19,449 nucleotides of DNA from JAVJPJ01 sp040217295. GTDB lineage: Bacteria > Pseudomonadota > Alphaproteobacteria > Rhodobacterales > Rhodobacteraceae. Numbering within the stretch: position 1 is the first letter of the stretch; the number at the start of each line of letters is the position of its first letter. Made by a program: the position numbers and the translations under genes. Of the stretch, positions 1-7,626 are shown piece by piece. Where the stretch lies: positions 1-19,449 of the forward strand of contig CAYWTM010000061.1 in NCBI GenBank assembly GCA_964460185.1, in the 5' to 3' direction. The notes beneath the pieces were generated by a model that had not been told where the DNA came from, searched no databases, and saw nothing but the letters and a program-made list of their open reading frames with translations.

Positions 1-1
1 C

Positions 2-55
2 CTGACGCGGGCCGCTTCCCCTGCCCGCGCGGATCGGATACCGCTAAGGTCATGA
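2..55 (+). CDS. possible 3' end of an upstream gene
   Basis: This frame is open from the window edge to a TGA at 53-55 that overlaps the ccmA start as TGATG, the same junction seen at ccmC/ccmD and ccmD/ccmG. That layout suggests the tail of an upstream gene in the same operon. Only about 17 codons are visible (ending PLRS), so no family can be named. Another frame, the one used by ccmA, is also open here, so the assignment is weak. Confidence 0.3.
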   Translation: MTRAASPARADRIPLRS

Positions 56-684
56 TGATCCGCGTGAAAGACCTTGCCTGCGCCCGCGGGCCTGCCCAGA
101 TCCTTGCCGGGGTGACGTTCGAGGTCGCGTCCGGGGCCGCCTTGATCTTGCGCGGGCCAAACGGGGCCGGCAAGACCACGCTGTTGCGCACGCTGGCCGG
201 GCTGACGCCCCCCCTGGCCGGGCAGATCGAGTGCGCCGAGGATGCGATCGCCTATGCCGGCCATGCCGACGGGCTGAAGGCGCAGCTGAGCGTCGCGGAA
301 AACCTGGGCTTCTGGGCCGGTGTGTTCGGCACGCGCGACATCGCGGCGGCGGTGGATGCCTTTGACCTGACCCCGCTGCTGGATCGCCGCGCGGGCGAGA
401 TGTCGGCAGGACAGAAACGCCGCCTGTCTCTGGCGCGCCTGTTGGTGACGCAGCGCCCGATCTGGTGCCTGGATGAACCGACGGTCTCGCTCGACACGCA
501 GAACGTGGCGCGCTTTGCCGCCGCGGTGACCGCGCATCTGGCCGGTGGCGGGGCCGCGATCATCGCCACCCATATCGACCTTGGCCTGCCCGAGGCTGTC
601 ACGTTCGACGTCACACCCTTCGTCGCCAAGGGCATCCGCGCCGATGACCCGTTCGGCGACGGATTCGAAGAGGCGCCGACATGA
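55..684 (+). CDS. ccmA: CcmA, ATP-binding subunit of the haem/cytochrome c maturation ABC complex
   Basis: This is the cytoplasmic ATPase of the CcmABCD complex, which uses ATP hydrolysis to release haem-loaded CcmE during c-type cytochrome assembly. All ABC ATPase motifs are visible: Walker A GPNGAGKTT at residues 34-42, a signature MSAGQKRR near 116-123 (SAGQ instead of LSGGQ, usual in CcmA), Walker B IWCLDEP near 136-142, and the H-loop histidine near 173. At 209 residues it has the normal length for the family. ATG codons lie at 52 and 55. The second is preferred because the AAGG at 46-49 is then 5 nt away, and it forms a TGATG junction with an upstream stop. It overlaps ccmB by 4 nt, so the two are probably translationally coupled. 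The Rhodobacter name is helA. Confidence 0.95.
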   Translation: MIRVKDLACARGPAQILAGVTFEVASGAALILRGPNGAGKTTLLRTLAGLTPPLAGQIECAEDAIAYAGHADGLKAQLSVAENLGFWAGVFGTRDIAAAVDAFDLTPLLDRRAGEMSAGQKRRLSLARLLVTQRPIWCLDEPTVSLDTQNVARFAAAVTAHLAGGGAAIIATHIDLGLPEAVTFDVTPFVAKGIRADDPFGDGFEEAPT

Positions 685-1337
685 TCGGGCTGCTGCGGCG
701 GGATCTGGCGCTCGCGATCCGGGCGGGCGGCGGCTTTGGACTGAGCCTTGCGTTCTTCTTGATCTTCACCACGCTGGTGCCCTTTGGCATCGGACCCGAC
801 ACCACGGTTCTGTCCGACATCGCGCCGGGCATCTTGTGGCTTGGCGCGCTTTTGGCCTGCCTTTTGTCGCTGGATCGCATCTTTCAGCTGGATTGGGAGG
901 ACGGAACGCTCGACCTGATCGCCACCTCTCCGGTGCCGCTGGAAGGGCTGGCCAGCATGAAGGCGCTGGCCCACTGGATCACCACCGGCCTGCCGCTGGT
1001 GGCGGCCGCACCGGCGCTTGGGCTGTTGCTGAACCTGCCGGGCCCGGCCTATCCGTGGCTGATCGCGTCGCTGGCCCTCGGCACACCCGCGCTGTCGGCC
1101 ATCGGCACATTCGGCGCGGCGCTGACGGTGGGGATCAAACGGGGCGGATTGCTGCTGTCGCTGCTGGTTCTGCCGCTTTACATTCCCACGCTGCTGTTCG
1201 GGGCGCTGTGCGTCTCGCGCGCGGCGACGGGGCAGGATGCAACCACGCCACTTGTCATGCTGGCCGGGATCACGGCCGGGGTTCTGGCCGGTTTGCCCTT
1301 TGCCGCGGCCGCAGCCCTCCGCGTCAATCTGCGCTAG
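681..1337 (+). CDS. ccmB: CcmB, membrane permease subunit of the cytochrome c maturation ABC complex
   Basis: This is the integral inner-membrane partner of CcmA; together with CcmC and CcmD they form the complex that releases holo-CcmE. The 218-residue protein is almost entirely hydrophobic, with about six membrane segments starting near residues 18, 43, 97, 125, 155 and 193. It has the acidic cytoplasmic loop DWEDGTLD at 71-78 and the conserved FGAALTVG stretch at 144-151. The start ATG at 681 overlaps the ccmA stop as ATGA. No substrate pocket can be inferred, and the old idea that CcmAB exports haem is not supported by current knowledge of the family. It is equivalent to helB. Confidence 0.93.
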   Translation: MIGLLRRDLALAIRAGGGFGLSLAFFLIFTTLVPFGIGPDTTVLSDIAPGILWLGALLACLLSLDRIFQLDWEDGTLDLIATSPVPLEGLASMKALAHWITTGLPLVAAAPALGLLLNLPGPAYPWLIASLALGTPALSAIGTFGAALTVGIKRGGLLLSLLVLPLYIPTLLFGALCVSRAATGQDATTPLVMLAGITAGVLAGLPFAAAAALRVNLR

Positions 1338-1393
1338 AGGCGCGCGCGCTTGCCCCATTGTGAGGCTGAAACGCGCCGCTTACATTCCGGCCC

Positions 1394-2134
1394 ATGGCTT
1401 CGCTCTGGGAATATGCAAATCCGCGAAAATTCATGGATACGTCCGCTTGGCTGCTGCCGTGGGCGACCGGAATTGCCGCGCTGTGCCTGGTAACCGGGCT
1501 GGTCTGGGGGTTCTTCTTTACCCCGGATGATTTCCGGCAGGGATCGACCGTCAAGATCATCTTTATCCACGTGCCCGCCGCGATCATGGCGATCAACGCA
1601 TGGCTGATGATGCTGGTGGCCTCGCTGATCTGGGTGATCCGGCGCCACCATGTATCCGCGCTGGCGGCCAAGGCCGCGGCACCGGTTGGCATGGTCTTTA
1701 CCATGATCGCGCTGTTCACCGGGGCGGTGTGGGGGCAGCCGATGTGGGGCACATGGTGGGAATGGGACCCGAGGCTGACATCGTTCCTGATCCTGTTCTT
1801 GTTCTACCTGGGCTACATGGCCCTTTGGGAGGCGATCGATAACCCCGATTCCGCGGCTGATCTGACCTCGGTTTTGTGCCTCGTCGGGTCGGTCTTTGCC
1901 GTGATCTCGCGCTACGCACTTTTGTTCTGGAACCAGGGGCTGCACCAGGGCACGACCGTCAGCAATGCCGGCGTCGGGGTCGAGGAGGGCGTGGCGCCCA
2001 CGTTCCTGTATCCGCTGATGATCTCGCTGACGGGGTTCGCTTTCCTGTTTCTCGCCCTTGTGCTCTACCGGACGCGGACCGAAATTCGCGCGCGGCGGCT
2101 CAAGGCGCTGATCGCACAAGAAAGGATGGGGTGA
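1394..2134 (+). CDS. ccmC: CcmC, haem-handling membrane protein (HemYX/WWD family)
   Basis: CcmC presents haem to CcmE at the periplasmic face of the inner membrane. The 246-residue protein has about six membrane helices, the tryptophan-rich WWD motif WGTWWEWDPRLT at 118-129, and two candidate axial haem histidines, H59 (IHVP) and H184 (LHQG), on either side of it. Length and motif order are those of full-length CcmC. A 56-nt gap separates it from ccmB, the only real gap in this operon. No clear Shine-Dalgarno sequence precedes the ATG, so this start rests on the conserved N-terminus (MASLWEYANP). The stop overlaps ccmD by 1 nt (TGATG). It is equivalent to helC. Confidence 0.95.
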   Translation: MASLWEYANPRKFMDTSAWLLPWATGIAALCLVTGLVWGFFFTPDDFRQGSTVKIIFIHVPAAIMAINAWLMMLVASLIWVIRRHHVSALAAKAAAPVGMVFTMIALFTGAVWGQPMWGTWWEWDPRLTSFLILFLFYLGYMALWEAIDNPDSAADLTSVLCLVGSVFAVISRYALLFWNQGLHQGTTVSNAGVGVEEGVAPTFLYPLMISLTGFAFLFLALVLYRTRTEIRARRLKALIAQERMG

Positions 2135-2286
2135 TGCCCGATCTGGGATCCTATGCGACCGAGGTTCTGTCGGCCTATGCCGGAACGCTGATCTTGCTGG
2201 CGGCCATCGTGGTGGCGTCTGTCTGGAAAGCGCGGCAGGTGCGCGCGCGCCTCGATGAGGCCGAGACCCGCCGGGGGCGCGTGTGA
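2134..2286 (+). CDS. ccmD: CcmD, small haem exporter/complex subunit
   Basis: This 50-residue protein has one membrane helix (about residues 15-31, YAGTLILLAAIVVASVW) followed by a basic and charged cytoplasmic tail, the standard CcmD layout. In the family, CcmD stabilises CcmAB with CcmC and helps release holo-CcmE. It sits between ccmC and ccmG with 1-nt TGATG overlaps on both sides, which is strong positional support even though the primary sequence is poorly conserved. The reading frame extends upstream as an open shadow inside ccmC, but the coupled ATG at 2134 is the credible start. It is equivalent to helD. Confidence 0.88.
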   Translation: MPDLGSYATEVLSAYAGTLILLAAIVVASVWKARQVRARLDEAETRRGRV

Positions 2287-2888
2287 TGCGGGTGAACTGG
2301 CTCATGATTGTGCCTCTTCTCGTGACCTGCGGCTTCTTCGGGGTCGCCGGTTACCAGCTGATGAACAACCAAAACGCGTTGAACCAGGGGGTGGACACGC
2401 AATCCTTGCGGTCCGCGCAGGAAGGGCGCCCCGCGCCGGACCTGGCGCTGGCGCCGCTTGAGCAGACCGAGTTGCTGACCCGCGGCGACCTGGAGGGCAA
2501 CGGGCTTGTCATGGTGAATTTCTGGGCCTCGTGGTGCCCGCCCTGTCGCGTCGAACACCCCACCCTGACAGCGCTCGCCGAGGCGGGGGCGCCGCTTTAC
2601 GGCATCAATTACCGTGACCGTGTCAACCAGGCGCTGAGTTTCCTGGACGAGCTTGGAAATCCCTACACGCGGATCGGCCGCGATGACGATGCGCGCAATG
2701 GCCGGGATTGGGGTGTCGTGGCCATGCCCGAGACCTTCTTCATCGATGACAGCGGCACGGTGGTCCTGCATTTCCGCGGCCCGGTGACCGAACGGGCCCT
2801 GCGCACCCAGATCCGCCCGGCCCTGGCCGACCTGGGCCATACGCTGCCGCCCCTGCCCTCCGACGTCGCCGCCGCCGAGACCAACTGA
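2286..2888 (+). CDS. ccmG: CcmG/DsbE, membrane-anchored periplasmic thiol:disulfide oxidoreductase
   Basis: This thioredoxin-like reductant keeps apocytochrome c CXXCH cysteines (directly or through CcmH) reduced for haem ligation. An N-terminal anchor (about residues 5-23) is followed by a thioredoxin fold with the active site WCPPC (C84 and C87), a GINYRD stretch near 107-112, and the cis-proline loop MPET near 147-150, all typical of DsbE. A GTG at 2283 is in frame, but the ATG at 2286 gives the same TGATG junction as the preceding gene and is preferred. It is the last gene of this operon. The remaining maturation factors ccmE, ccmF and ccmH are not in the window. It is equivalent to helX. 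Confidence 0.94.
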   Translation: MRVNWLMIVPLLVTCGFFGVAGYQLMNNQNALNQGVDTQSLRSAQEGRPAPDLALAPLEQTELLTRGDLEGNGLVMVNFWASWCPPCRVEHPTLTALAEAGAPLYGINYRDRVNQALSFLDELGNPYTRIGRDDDARNGRDWGVVAMPETFFIDDSGTVVLHFRGPVTERALRTQIRPALADLGHTLPPLPSDVAAAETN

Positions 2889-2929
2889 GCGATCAGGGCG
2901 ATCGCGAACCCCGACAAGCCGATGACCGA

Positions 2930-3427
2930 TCAGTAGATATACCTGATCTGATCGGCCCAGAACCGTTCCACCCGCTTGAGCGAATGGTTGACCCGGTCGA
3001 TCCCGTCGGCGCCCAGAACACCGTGTTTCTCGAGCCCTGCGGCCTGTCGCGCGAACAAGCCTGATACGGTATCGCGCACATGGCGGCCCTTGTCGGTCAG
3101 CCGCACCCGTACCGATCTGCGATCGATCTCGCATCGTTGGTGGTGCATATACCCCATCTCGACCAGCTTCTTGAGATTGTACGAGACGTTAGAGCCCTGA
3201 TAGTAGCCACGGCTTTTCAATTCGCCCGCCGTGACCTCGTGATCGCCGATATTGAACAAGAGCAACGCCTGCACCGCGTTGATGTCGAGAATGCCGAGCC
3301 TCTCGAACTCATCCTTGATCACATCCAGCAAGAGCCTGTGCAACCTTTCGACCATGGACAGCGTGTCAAGATAGCCGGCCAGAAACCCGGTCCGGGACGA
3401 CGTCGCAAGAGGCGATTGCATGCTCAT
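2930..3427 (-). CDS. MarR-family winged-helix transcriptional regulator (LdtR/PetP-like)
   Basis: This 165-residue protein has the MarR architecture: N-terminal dimerisation helix (about 16-42), helix-turn-helix with recognition helix near 76-90 (GYYQGSNVSYNLKKLVEMGY region), a wing with the diagnostic DRR at 102-104, and a C-terminal dimerisation helix. The NVSYNLKKL recognition helix recalls the alphaproteobacterial LdtR-like MarR group, but I cannot assign a target. The frame opens with a TTG at 3439. The ATG at 3427 is preferred because a GGAG sits 6 nt upstream of it. It is convergent with ccmG (41 nt apart) and lies 76 nt downstream of sdhE on the same strand, so it may be cotranscribed with sdhE or have its own promoter. 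Confidence 0.88.
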   Translation of the reverse strand: MSMQSPLATSSRTGFLAGYLDTLSMVERLHRLLLDVIKDEFERLGILDINAVQALLLFNIGDHEVTAGELKSRGYYQGSNVSYNLKKLVEMGYMHHQRCEIDRRSVRVRLTDKGRHVRDTVSGLFARQAAGLEKHGVLGADGIDRVNHSLKRVERFWADQIRYIY

Positions 3428-3503
3428 GATGGGCTCCAAACCTGGTGCTTTGAGGCAATGGATGACCCAGATTCGGAAAGAATGCGTTAAAACCGCGAAA
3501 AAC

Positions 3504-3776
3504 TCAGGATTGGTTCTGCAATGCCCGAAACTCTGCCGCGATACGGCTCAGAAACGGCGCCAGCACCGTGGGCGCCGGCTGCTGCCCTGACACCCATTGG
3601 TAGAGATCGTGATCTGCCTCTGCCAGGACGGCCTCGAACTGGTCAAGGGTCGCGTCATCGGCAGAGGCAAGATGCCGGTCCGCCCATCCGCCAAGGATCA
3701 GGTCCATTTCCTTGATCCCGCGATGCCATGCCCGCAAGCGCAGCCGTTTGATCCGGATGTCGCGTGTTTCGTCCAT
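3504..3776 (-). CDS. sdhE: SdhE, FAD assembly factor for succinate dehydrogenase (DUF339/Sdh5)
   Basis: SdhE promotes covalent FAD attachment to the SdhA flavoprotein of succinate dehydrogenase in the cytoplasm. The 90-residue protein carries the family hallmark RGIKEMD at 19-25 (RGxxE motif), then a helical acidic core with DLYQWVSG near 57-64, and has the expected length of 80-100 residues. It starts 4 nt after the stop of the XRE regulator gene, whose 3' end supplies a GGAGGG ribosome-binding site, so the two are probably one transcript and translationally linked. The sdhCDAB genes are not in the window. Confidence 0.92.
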   Translation of the reverse strand: MDETRDIRIKRLRLRAWHRGIKEMDLILGGWADRHLASADDATLDQFEAVLAEADHDLYQWVSGQQPAPTVLAPFLSRIAAEFRALQNQS

Positions 3777-3780
3777 CTGC

Positions 3781-4185
3781 TCAAACCCTCCCCGCCACTG
3801 CCAGTCGCAACCGTTTTTCCAGCCGCCCCATGCGTTCGGCCATGCGCGCCTGATCCACCTTCATCTTGCGGAGCTCCGACAACAGGTCGGCCATCTCGTC
3901 GGGCAGATCGTCGCCCATCTCGGGTCCATCCAGGCCGTCGCCTTCCCCCGTCAAGATCCACATGATCGACACCCCCAGCATGCCCGCCAGCATCTGCAGC
4001 TTGTTGGCGCGCGGCTCTGACTGGTCGTTTTCCCAGGCTCGGATCGTCTTGACCTTCACGCCAAGGCGCTTGGCCAGCTCGGTCTGGCTGAGCCCGCTTG
4101 CCTCGCGGGCGCCTGTCATGCGGTCACCAAAGGTGGTGGTTTCCGCGTCGAACCAGCTTGGGCCGTCTTCAATTTCTGCGTTCAT
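3781..4185 (-). CDS. XRE-family helix-turn-helix regulator with C-terminal coiled-coil region
   Basis: Residues 20-79 form a Cro/C1-type DNA-binding domain, with the helix-turn-helix around SQTELAKRLGVKVKTIRAWE (33-52). An acidic linker (about 80-100) leads to a charged heptad-like helix (about 98-128) that may oligomerise. At 134 residues it is a stand-alone regulator and nothing phage-like surrounds it. A GGGAGAA sequence precedes the ATG at 4185. It is divergent from the aminotransferase gene and 4 nt upstream of sdhE, suggesting that it controls or responds to succinate dehydrogenase assembly. That role is inferred from position only. Confidence 0.85.
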   Translation of the reverse strand: MNAEIEDGPSWFDAETTTFGDRMTGAREASGLSQTELAKRLGVKVKTIRAWENDQSEPRANKLQMLAGMLGVSIMWILTGEGDGLDGPEMGDDLPDEMADLLSELRKMKVDQARMAERMGRLEKRLRLAVAGRV

Positions 4186-4306
4186 TCCAATTCTCCCACC
4201 ATATCGCCTTGATCGGCGCGTGACCGACGCTTAAGCAAGCGCAAAGCCTCTCATCACCGGACCCGTATCGAAAAATCCCCGGGCCGGTCCAAACCGGAGC
4301 GACCCG
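4186..4306. promoter_or_regulatory. divergent promoter region between XRE regulator and aminotransferase
   Basis: This 121-nt spacer must drive both the regulator (-) and aatA (+). A weak sigma70-like pair on the + strand, TTGATC (4209-4214) and TAAGCA (4232-4237), is separated by 17 nt. The palindrome GCTTAAGC lies over the putative -10. The aatA ribosome-binding site GGAG is at 4296-4299, 7 nt before the ATG. An operator for the XRE protein could lie here, but nothing proves it. Confidence 0.4.
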
Positions 4307-5509
4307 ATGCCGTTTCTTTCCGACACGCTTGCCCGCGTGAAACCTTCGCCCACAATCGCCGTCTCGAACCTCGCGGCCGAGCTCAAGGCCCAGGGCAAGG
4401 ATGTCATCGGCCTGGGCGCGGGCGAGCCCGATTTCGATACGCCCGACAACATCAAGGCCGCGGCAAAGGCGGCCATCGATGCTGGCAAGACGAAATACAC
4501 CGCCGTCGACGGCATCATCGAACTCAAGCAAGCGATCTGCGCCAAGCTCAAGCGCGACAACGACCTCGACTACACCCCCGCGCAGGTCACGGTCGGCACG
4601 GGCGGCAAGCAGATCCTGTATAACGCACTGATGGCCACACTCAACCCGGGCGACGAAGTTGTCATCCCCGCGCCGTACTGGGTCAGCTACCCCGATATGG
4701 TGCTGTTGGCGGGTGGCGAGCCGGTGATCGCCGAGGCACAGGCGCAAACCGCCTACAAACTGACGCCCGAACAGCTTGAGGCCGCGATCACGCCCAAGAC
4801 AAAGTGGTTCATCTTCAACTCGCCCTCGAACCCCACCGGCGCGGCCTACACGGCCGCGGAGCTGAAGGGGCTGACCGATGTGCTGATGCGCCACCCGCAC
4901 GTGTGGGTGATGACCGACGACATGTACGAACACCTTGTCTACGACGATTTCGAGTTCGCCACCCCGGCGCAGGTCGAACCGGGCCTCTATGACCGCACGC
5001 TGACCTGCAACGGCGTGTCCAAGGCCTATGCCATGACAGGATGGCGTATCGGATACGCCGCCGGCCCCGAAGAGCTGATCAAGGCCATGCGCAAGGTCCA
5101 GTCGCAAAGCACCTCGAACCCCTGCTCTGTCTCGCAATGGGCGGCGGTCGAGGCACTGAACGGCACGCAGGATTACATCGCCAGCAACAACGTGATGTTC
5201 AAACGCCGCCGCGACATGGTGGTGGAGATGCTCAACGCGGCCGACGGCATCGAGTGTCCGGTCCCCGAAGGTGCGTTCTACGTCTACCCCTCGATCAATG
5301 GCTGCATGGGCAAGACCACGCCCGCGGGCGTGGTGATCGACACCGACGAAACATTCGCCAAGGCGCTGCTGGAGGAAAAGGGCGTCGCGGTCGTGTTCGG
5401 CGGAGCGTTCGGGCTCAGCCCGTGTTTCCGGGTCAGCTACGCCACCTCGGACGAAAACCTGCGCGAGGCCTGCACCCGGATCCAGGATTTCTGCGCGTCC
5501 CTGTCGTGA
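4307..5509 (+). CDS. aatA: class I PLP-dependent aminotransferase (aspartate / aspartate-prephenate type)
   Basis: The 400-residue enzyme is a fold-type I aminotransferase of subgroup Ib, which moves the amino group of aspartate to 2-oxoglutarate. Many alphaproteobacterial members also act on prephenate. Visible hallmarks are GAGEPDFDTP (37-46) at the N-terminus, YWVSYPD (124-130) stacking on PLP, NPTG (175-178), D204 in TDDMYEHL for the pyridine nitrogen, the Schiff-base lysine K239 in NGVSKAYAMTGWRIGY, and R375 in CFRVSYA for the substrate carboxylate. It is monocistronic: a divergent promoter lies upstream and a GC hairpin directly downstream. Whether it has prephenate activity cannot be read from the sequence alone. 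Confidence 0.93.
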   Translation: MPFLSDTLARVKPSPTIAVSNLAAELKAQGKDVIGLGAGEPDFDTPDNIKAAAKAAIDAGKTKYTAVDGIIELKQAICAKLKRDNDLDYTPAQVTVGTGGKQILYNALMATLNPGDEVVIPAPYWVSYPDMVLLAGGEPVIAEAQAQTAYKLTPEQLEAAITPKTKWFIFNSPSNPTGAAYTAAELKGLTDVLMRHPHVWVMTDDMYEHLVYDDFEFATPAQVEPGLYDRTLTCNGVSKAYAMTGWRIGYAAGPEELIKAMRKVQSQSTSNPCSVSQWAAVEALNGTQDYIASNNVMFKRRRDMVVEMLNAADGIECPVPEGAFYVYPSINGCMGKTTPAGVVIDTDETFAKALLEEKGVAVVFGGAFGLSPCFRVSYATSDENLREACTRIQDFCASLS

Positions 5510-5515
5510 CGTGTC

Positions 5516-5536
5516 GGGCGGGGGCCGGCCCCGCCC
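5516..5536 (+). terminator. hairpin terminator after aatA
   Basis: A perfect 8-bp GC stem, GGGCGGGG paired with CCCCGCCC, with a 5-nt loop, begins 7 nt after the aatA stop codon. Only a short T-containing stretch follows, so it is terminator-like rather than a textbook intrinsic terminator. Confidence 0.6.
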
Positions 5537-5722
5537 ACCTGCCTTTCACCTGCAAAGACCGGTTTGTCGGGTCAGGGCCTTGATTTTGCACAGAAACGGA
5601 TTGTTCCCGTTCTGGCAACAATCACCCTGCCGCTGACCGGGCGCGCCGACCGCCGCACGGCCGGTCGCCGCAAGGGTCTCGCGGTGCCTTGCGCCGCGCG
5701 CGCAAAACCCTACCCTTTTGGC

Positions 5723-6742
5723 ATGGTCCTGGAGTTTCGCGACGCCGGCATCTACTGCCCTGCAGCTGACGCCTATATCGATCCGTGGCGCCCCGTCGAT
5801 CGGGCGCTGATCACCCATGGCCATTCGGATCACGCAAGATGGGGCCACAAAAGCTATCTCTGCACCCAGGCCGCAGCCCCGGTCATCCGGCATCGCCTGG
5901 GCAATATCCATCTGGAAACGACAGCCTACGGGACAACCCACCAGATCGGCGATGCACGCATCAGCTTTCATCCCGCGGGCCATGTGCCCGGATCCGCCCA
6001 GATCCGGGTGGAGGTCAAGGGCGAGGTCTGGGTGGCCTCGGGCGATTACAAGACCGTCGATGACGGCCTGTCGGAGGCATTCGAACCCGTTCGCTGCCAC
6101 AGCTTCATCACCGAATCGACCTTTGGTCTGCCGATCTACAGCTGGCCCGATCAAAAGACGCTGGCCAGTGAGCTGAACACATGGTGGGCCGAAACCGCCG
6201 CCAAGGGACAGACGGCGGTTCTGGGGGTCTACGCGCTTGGCAAGGCGCAGCGCATCTTGCGGCTGCTGGAACCCGCCATCGGCCCGATCCTGACCCATGG
6301 CGCGGTCGAGGCCACCAACGATGTGCTGCGCGGTCAGGGTATCCCCTTGCCCGATACCGTCCACGTCACCGCAGACACCGATGTGAAGGCCCACAAGGGC
6401 GGCATCGTGCTGGCCCCGCCCTCGGCGCTCGGGTCGGCCTGGATGCGGAAATTCGGGGTGGTGTCGACCGGTTTCGCCTCGGGCTGGATGCGGCTCAGGG
6501 GGGTGCGCCGCAGACGGGCCGCAGACCGGGGGTTCGTGGTGTCGGATCATGCCGACTGGGACGGGCTGAACGCGGCAATCAAGGCCACCGGGGCAGATCG
6601 TGTCTTTGTCACCCACGGGTATACGTCGCAATTTTCCCGCTGGCTGTCCGAACAGGGCTATGACGCCGGCATCGTCCAGACCGAGTTCGGCGGCGAATCC
6701 CTTGACGAAGGGACAGACCCATCCGTGGAGGCCGTGCAATGA
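5723..6742 (+). CDS. ligase-associated DNA exonuclease (metallo-beta-lactamase / beta-CASP fold)
   Basis: This 339-residue metallo-beta-lactamase nuclease belongs to the family that travels with bacterial ATP-dependent DNA ligases and is thought to act in DNA repair. The metal-binding motif HGHSDH is at 32-37; further ligand candidates are H87 (PAGHVPGS), D108 (SGDYK), D275/H276 in VSDHADW, and H298 in VTHGY. The ESTFG (131-135) and FASGW (251-255) segments are also typical. The frame is open upstream to a TTG at 5564, but that extension (basic, low complexity) has no family resemblance, and the ATG at 5723 gives the standard N-terminus MVLEFRDAGIYCP. It overlaps the next gene by 4 nt (ATGA). 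The 213-nt region between aatA and this gene must contain the operon promoter; I see no convincing -35/-10 pair there. Confidence 0.9.
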   Translation: MVLEFRDAGIYCPAADAYIDPWRPVDRALITHGHSDHARWGHKSYLCTQAAAPVIRHRLGNIHLETTAYGTTHQIGDARISFHPAGHVPGSAQIRVEVKGEVWVASGDYKTVDDGLSEAFEPVRCHSFITESTFGLPIYSWPDQKTLASELNTWWAETAAKGQTAVLGVYALGKAQRILRLLEPAIGPILTHGAVEATNDVLRGQGIPLPDTVHVTADTDVKAHKGGIVLAPPSALGSAWMRKFGVVSTGFASGWMRLRGVRRRRAADRGFVVSDHADWDGLNAAIKATGADRVFVTHGYTSQFSRWLSEQGYDAGIVQTEFGGESLDEGTDPSVEAVQ

Positions 6743-7626
6743 GCCCGCTGACAGCAACCGACCGGTTCTGGCTCTGGATGGCGCGGCGTGTGGACCGTAC
6801 CGCGCTTGCGGTGATCGGCGCGCAGCCGGTCCTGCGCGCGGTGTTCGAGGTGTCCGCCCGACTTGGCGGGGCGCTGCCGCGCGGCATGATCCCGATCCGT
6901 GACCAACATGATGGGCTGTGGTTCCGGCCCGATGGTGTTGCGCGTGACGCACCCTTGATCCTGTACCTTCACGGCGGCGGCTTCACCATCGGCAGTCCGG
7001 GCACGCACCGCGCATTGGTCGGACACCTGGCGCAGGCGGCAGGTCTGCGCGCGGTCGCCCCCCGCTACCGGCTGGCCCCCGAACACCCCTTTCCCGCCGC
7101 CAGGGACGACGCCATCGCCGCCTACCGCCGGCTGGTGGAGGCCGGAACGCCGCCTGTAGCTCTGTGCGGCGACAGCGCGGGCGGGTGTCTTGCCCTGCAG
7201 GTGTCCGCCCATGCGCGCGACGCCGGGTGGCCGATGCCCAAGGCGCTTGGCCTGATCGCCCCGATCGCCGACCTGTCGGGCGACATCGAAACCCGGTTCG
7301 CCAAGGCGCAGGACGAGATCCTGATCCCGCCTGTCTGGCCGCGCCGCATCCGCAGGGCCTACCTTGCGGGCCTCGACCCTGCCCTGCCCGCGATCTCTCC
7401 GCTGCTGGGGGACCTGACCGGGCTGCCGCCTGCGCTGATCCAGGTCGGCAGCGGCGAGGCGCTGGCCGATGATGCGCACCGGCTGCAGGCCGCCATGGAT
7501 GACGTGACGCTGGATCTGTGGCCGGGCATGGCGCATGTCTGGCAGATCCACGCGGGCCGCGCCCCCGCCGCCGACCGGGCGGTCACGCAGATGGGGGCCT
7601 TTTTGCGCGAAAAGGCCCTGGGATGA
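6739..7626 (+). CDS. alpha/beta hydrolase of the HSL/carboxylesterase type
   Basis: This 295-residue serine hydrolase belongs to the hormone-sensitive-lipase-like group. The oxyanion-hole motif HGGGF is at 78-82, the nucleophile elbow GDSAGG at 144-149 (S146), a candidate acid is D244 or D245 in GSGEALADDA, and the catalytic histidine is H266 in GMAHVW. Such enzymes cleave short-chain esters, but the substrate here is unknown. No signal peptide is apparent, so it is probably cytoplasmic. It overlaps the exonuclease upstream and the ligase downstream, each by 4 nt, so it is translated as part of the repair operon. That is an odd place for an esterase and may simply be a passenger. Confidence 0.9.
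   Translation: MSPLTATDRFWLWMARRVDRTALAVIGAQPVLRAVFEVSARLGGALPRGMIPIRDQHDGLWFRPDGVARDAPLILYLHGGGFTIGSPGTHRALVGHLAQAAGLRAVAPRYRLAPEHPFPAARDDAIAAYRRLVEAGTPPVALCGDSAGGCLALQVSAHARDAGWPMPKALGLIAPIADLSGDIETRFAKAQDEILIPPVWPRRIRRAYLAGLDPALPAISPLLGDLTGLPPALIQVGSGEALADDAHRLQAAMDDVTLDLWPGMAHVWQIHAGRAPAADRAVTQMGAFLREKALG

Noticed and set aside
3471..3483. ATTC-GGAAA-GAAT inverted repeat upstream of the MarR gene
   Set aside because: A MarR autoregulatory site is plausible here, but 4-bp arms are expected by chance in a window this size.
5564..5722. N-terminal extension of the exonuclease from a TTG codon
   Set aside because: The 53 extra residues look non-coding, and the family N-terminus begins at the ATG at 5723.
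5546..6952. 468-codon antisense frame over the exonuclease gene
   Set aside because: Composition is typical of a reverse-frame shadow (Arg/Gly/His rich) and it crosses the overlap of two confident genes.
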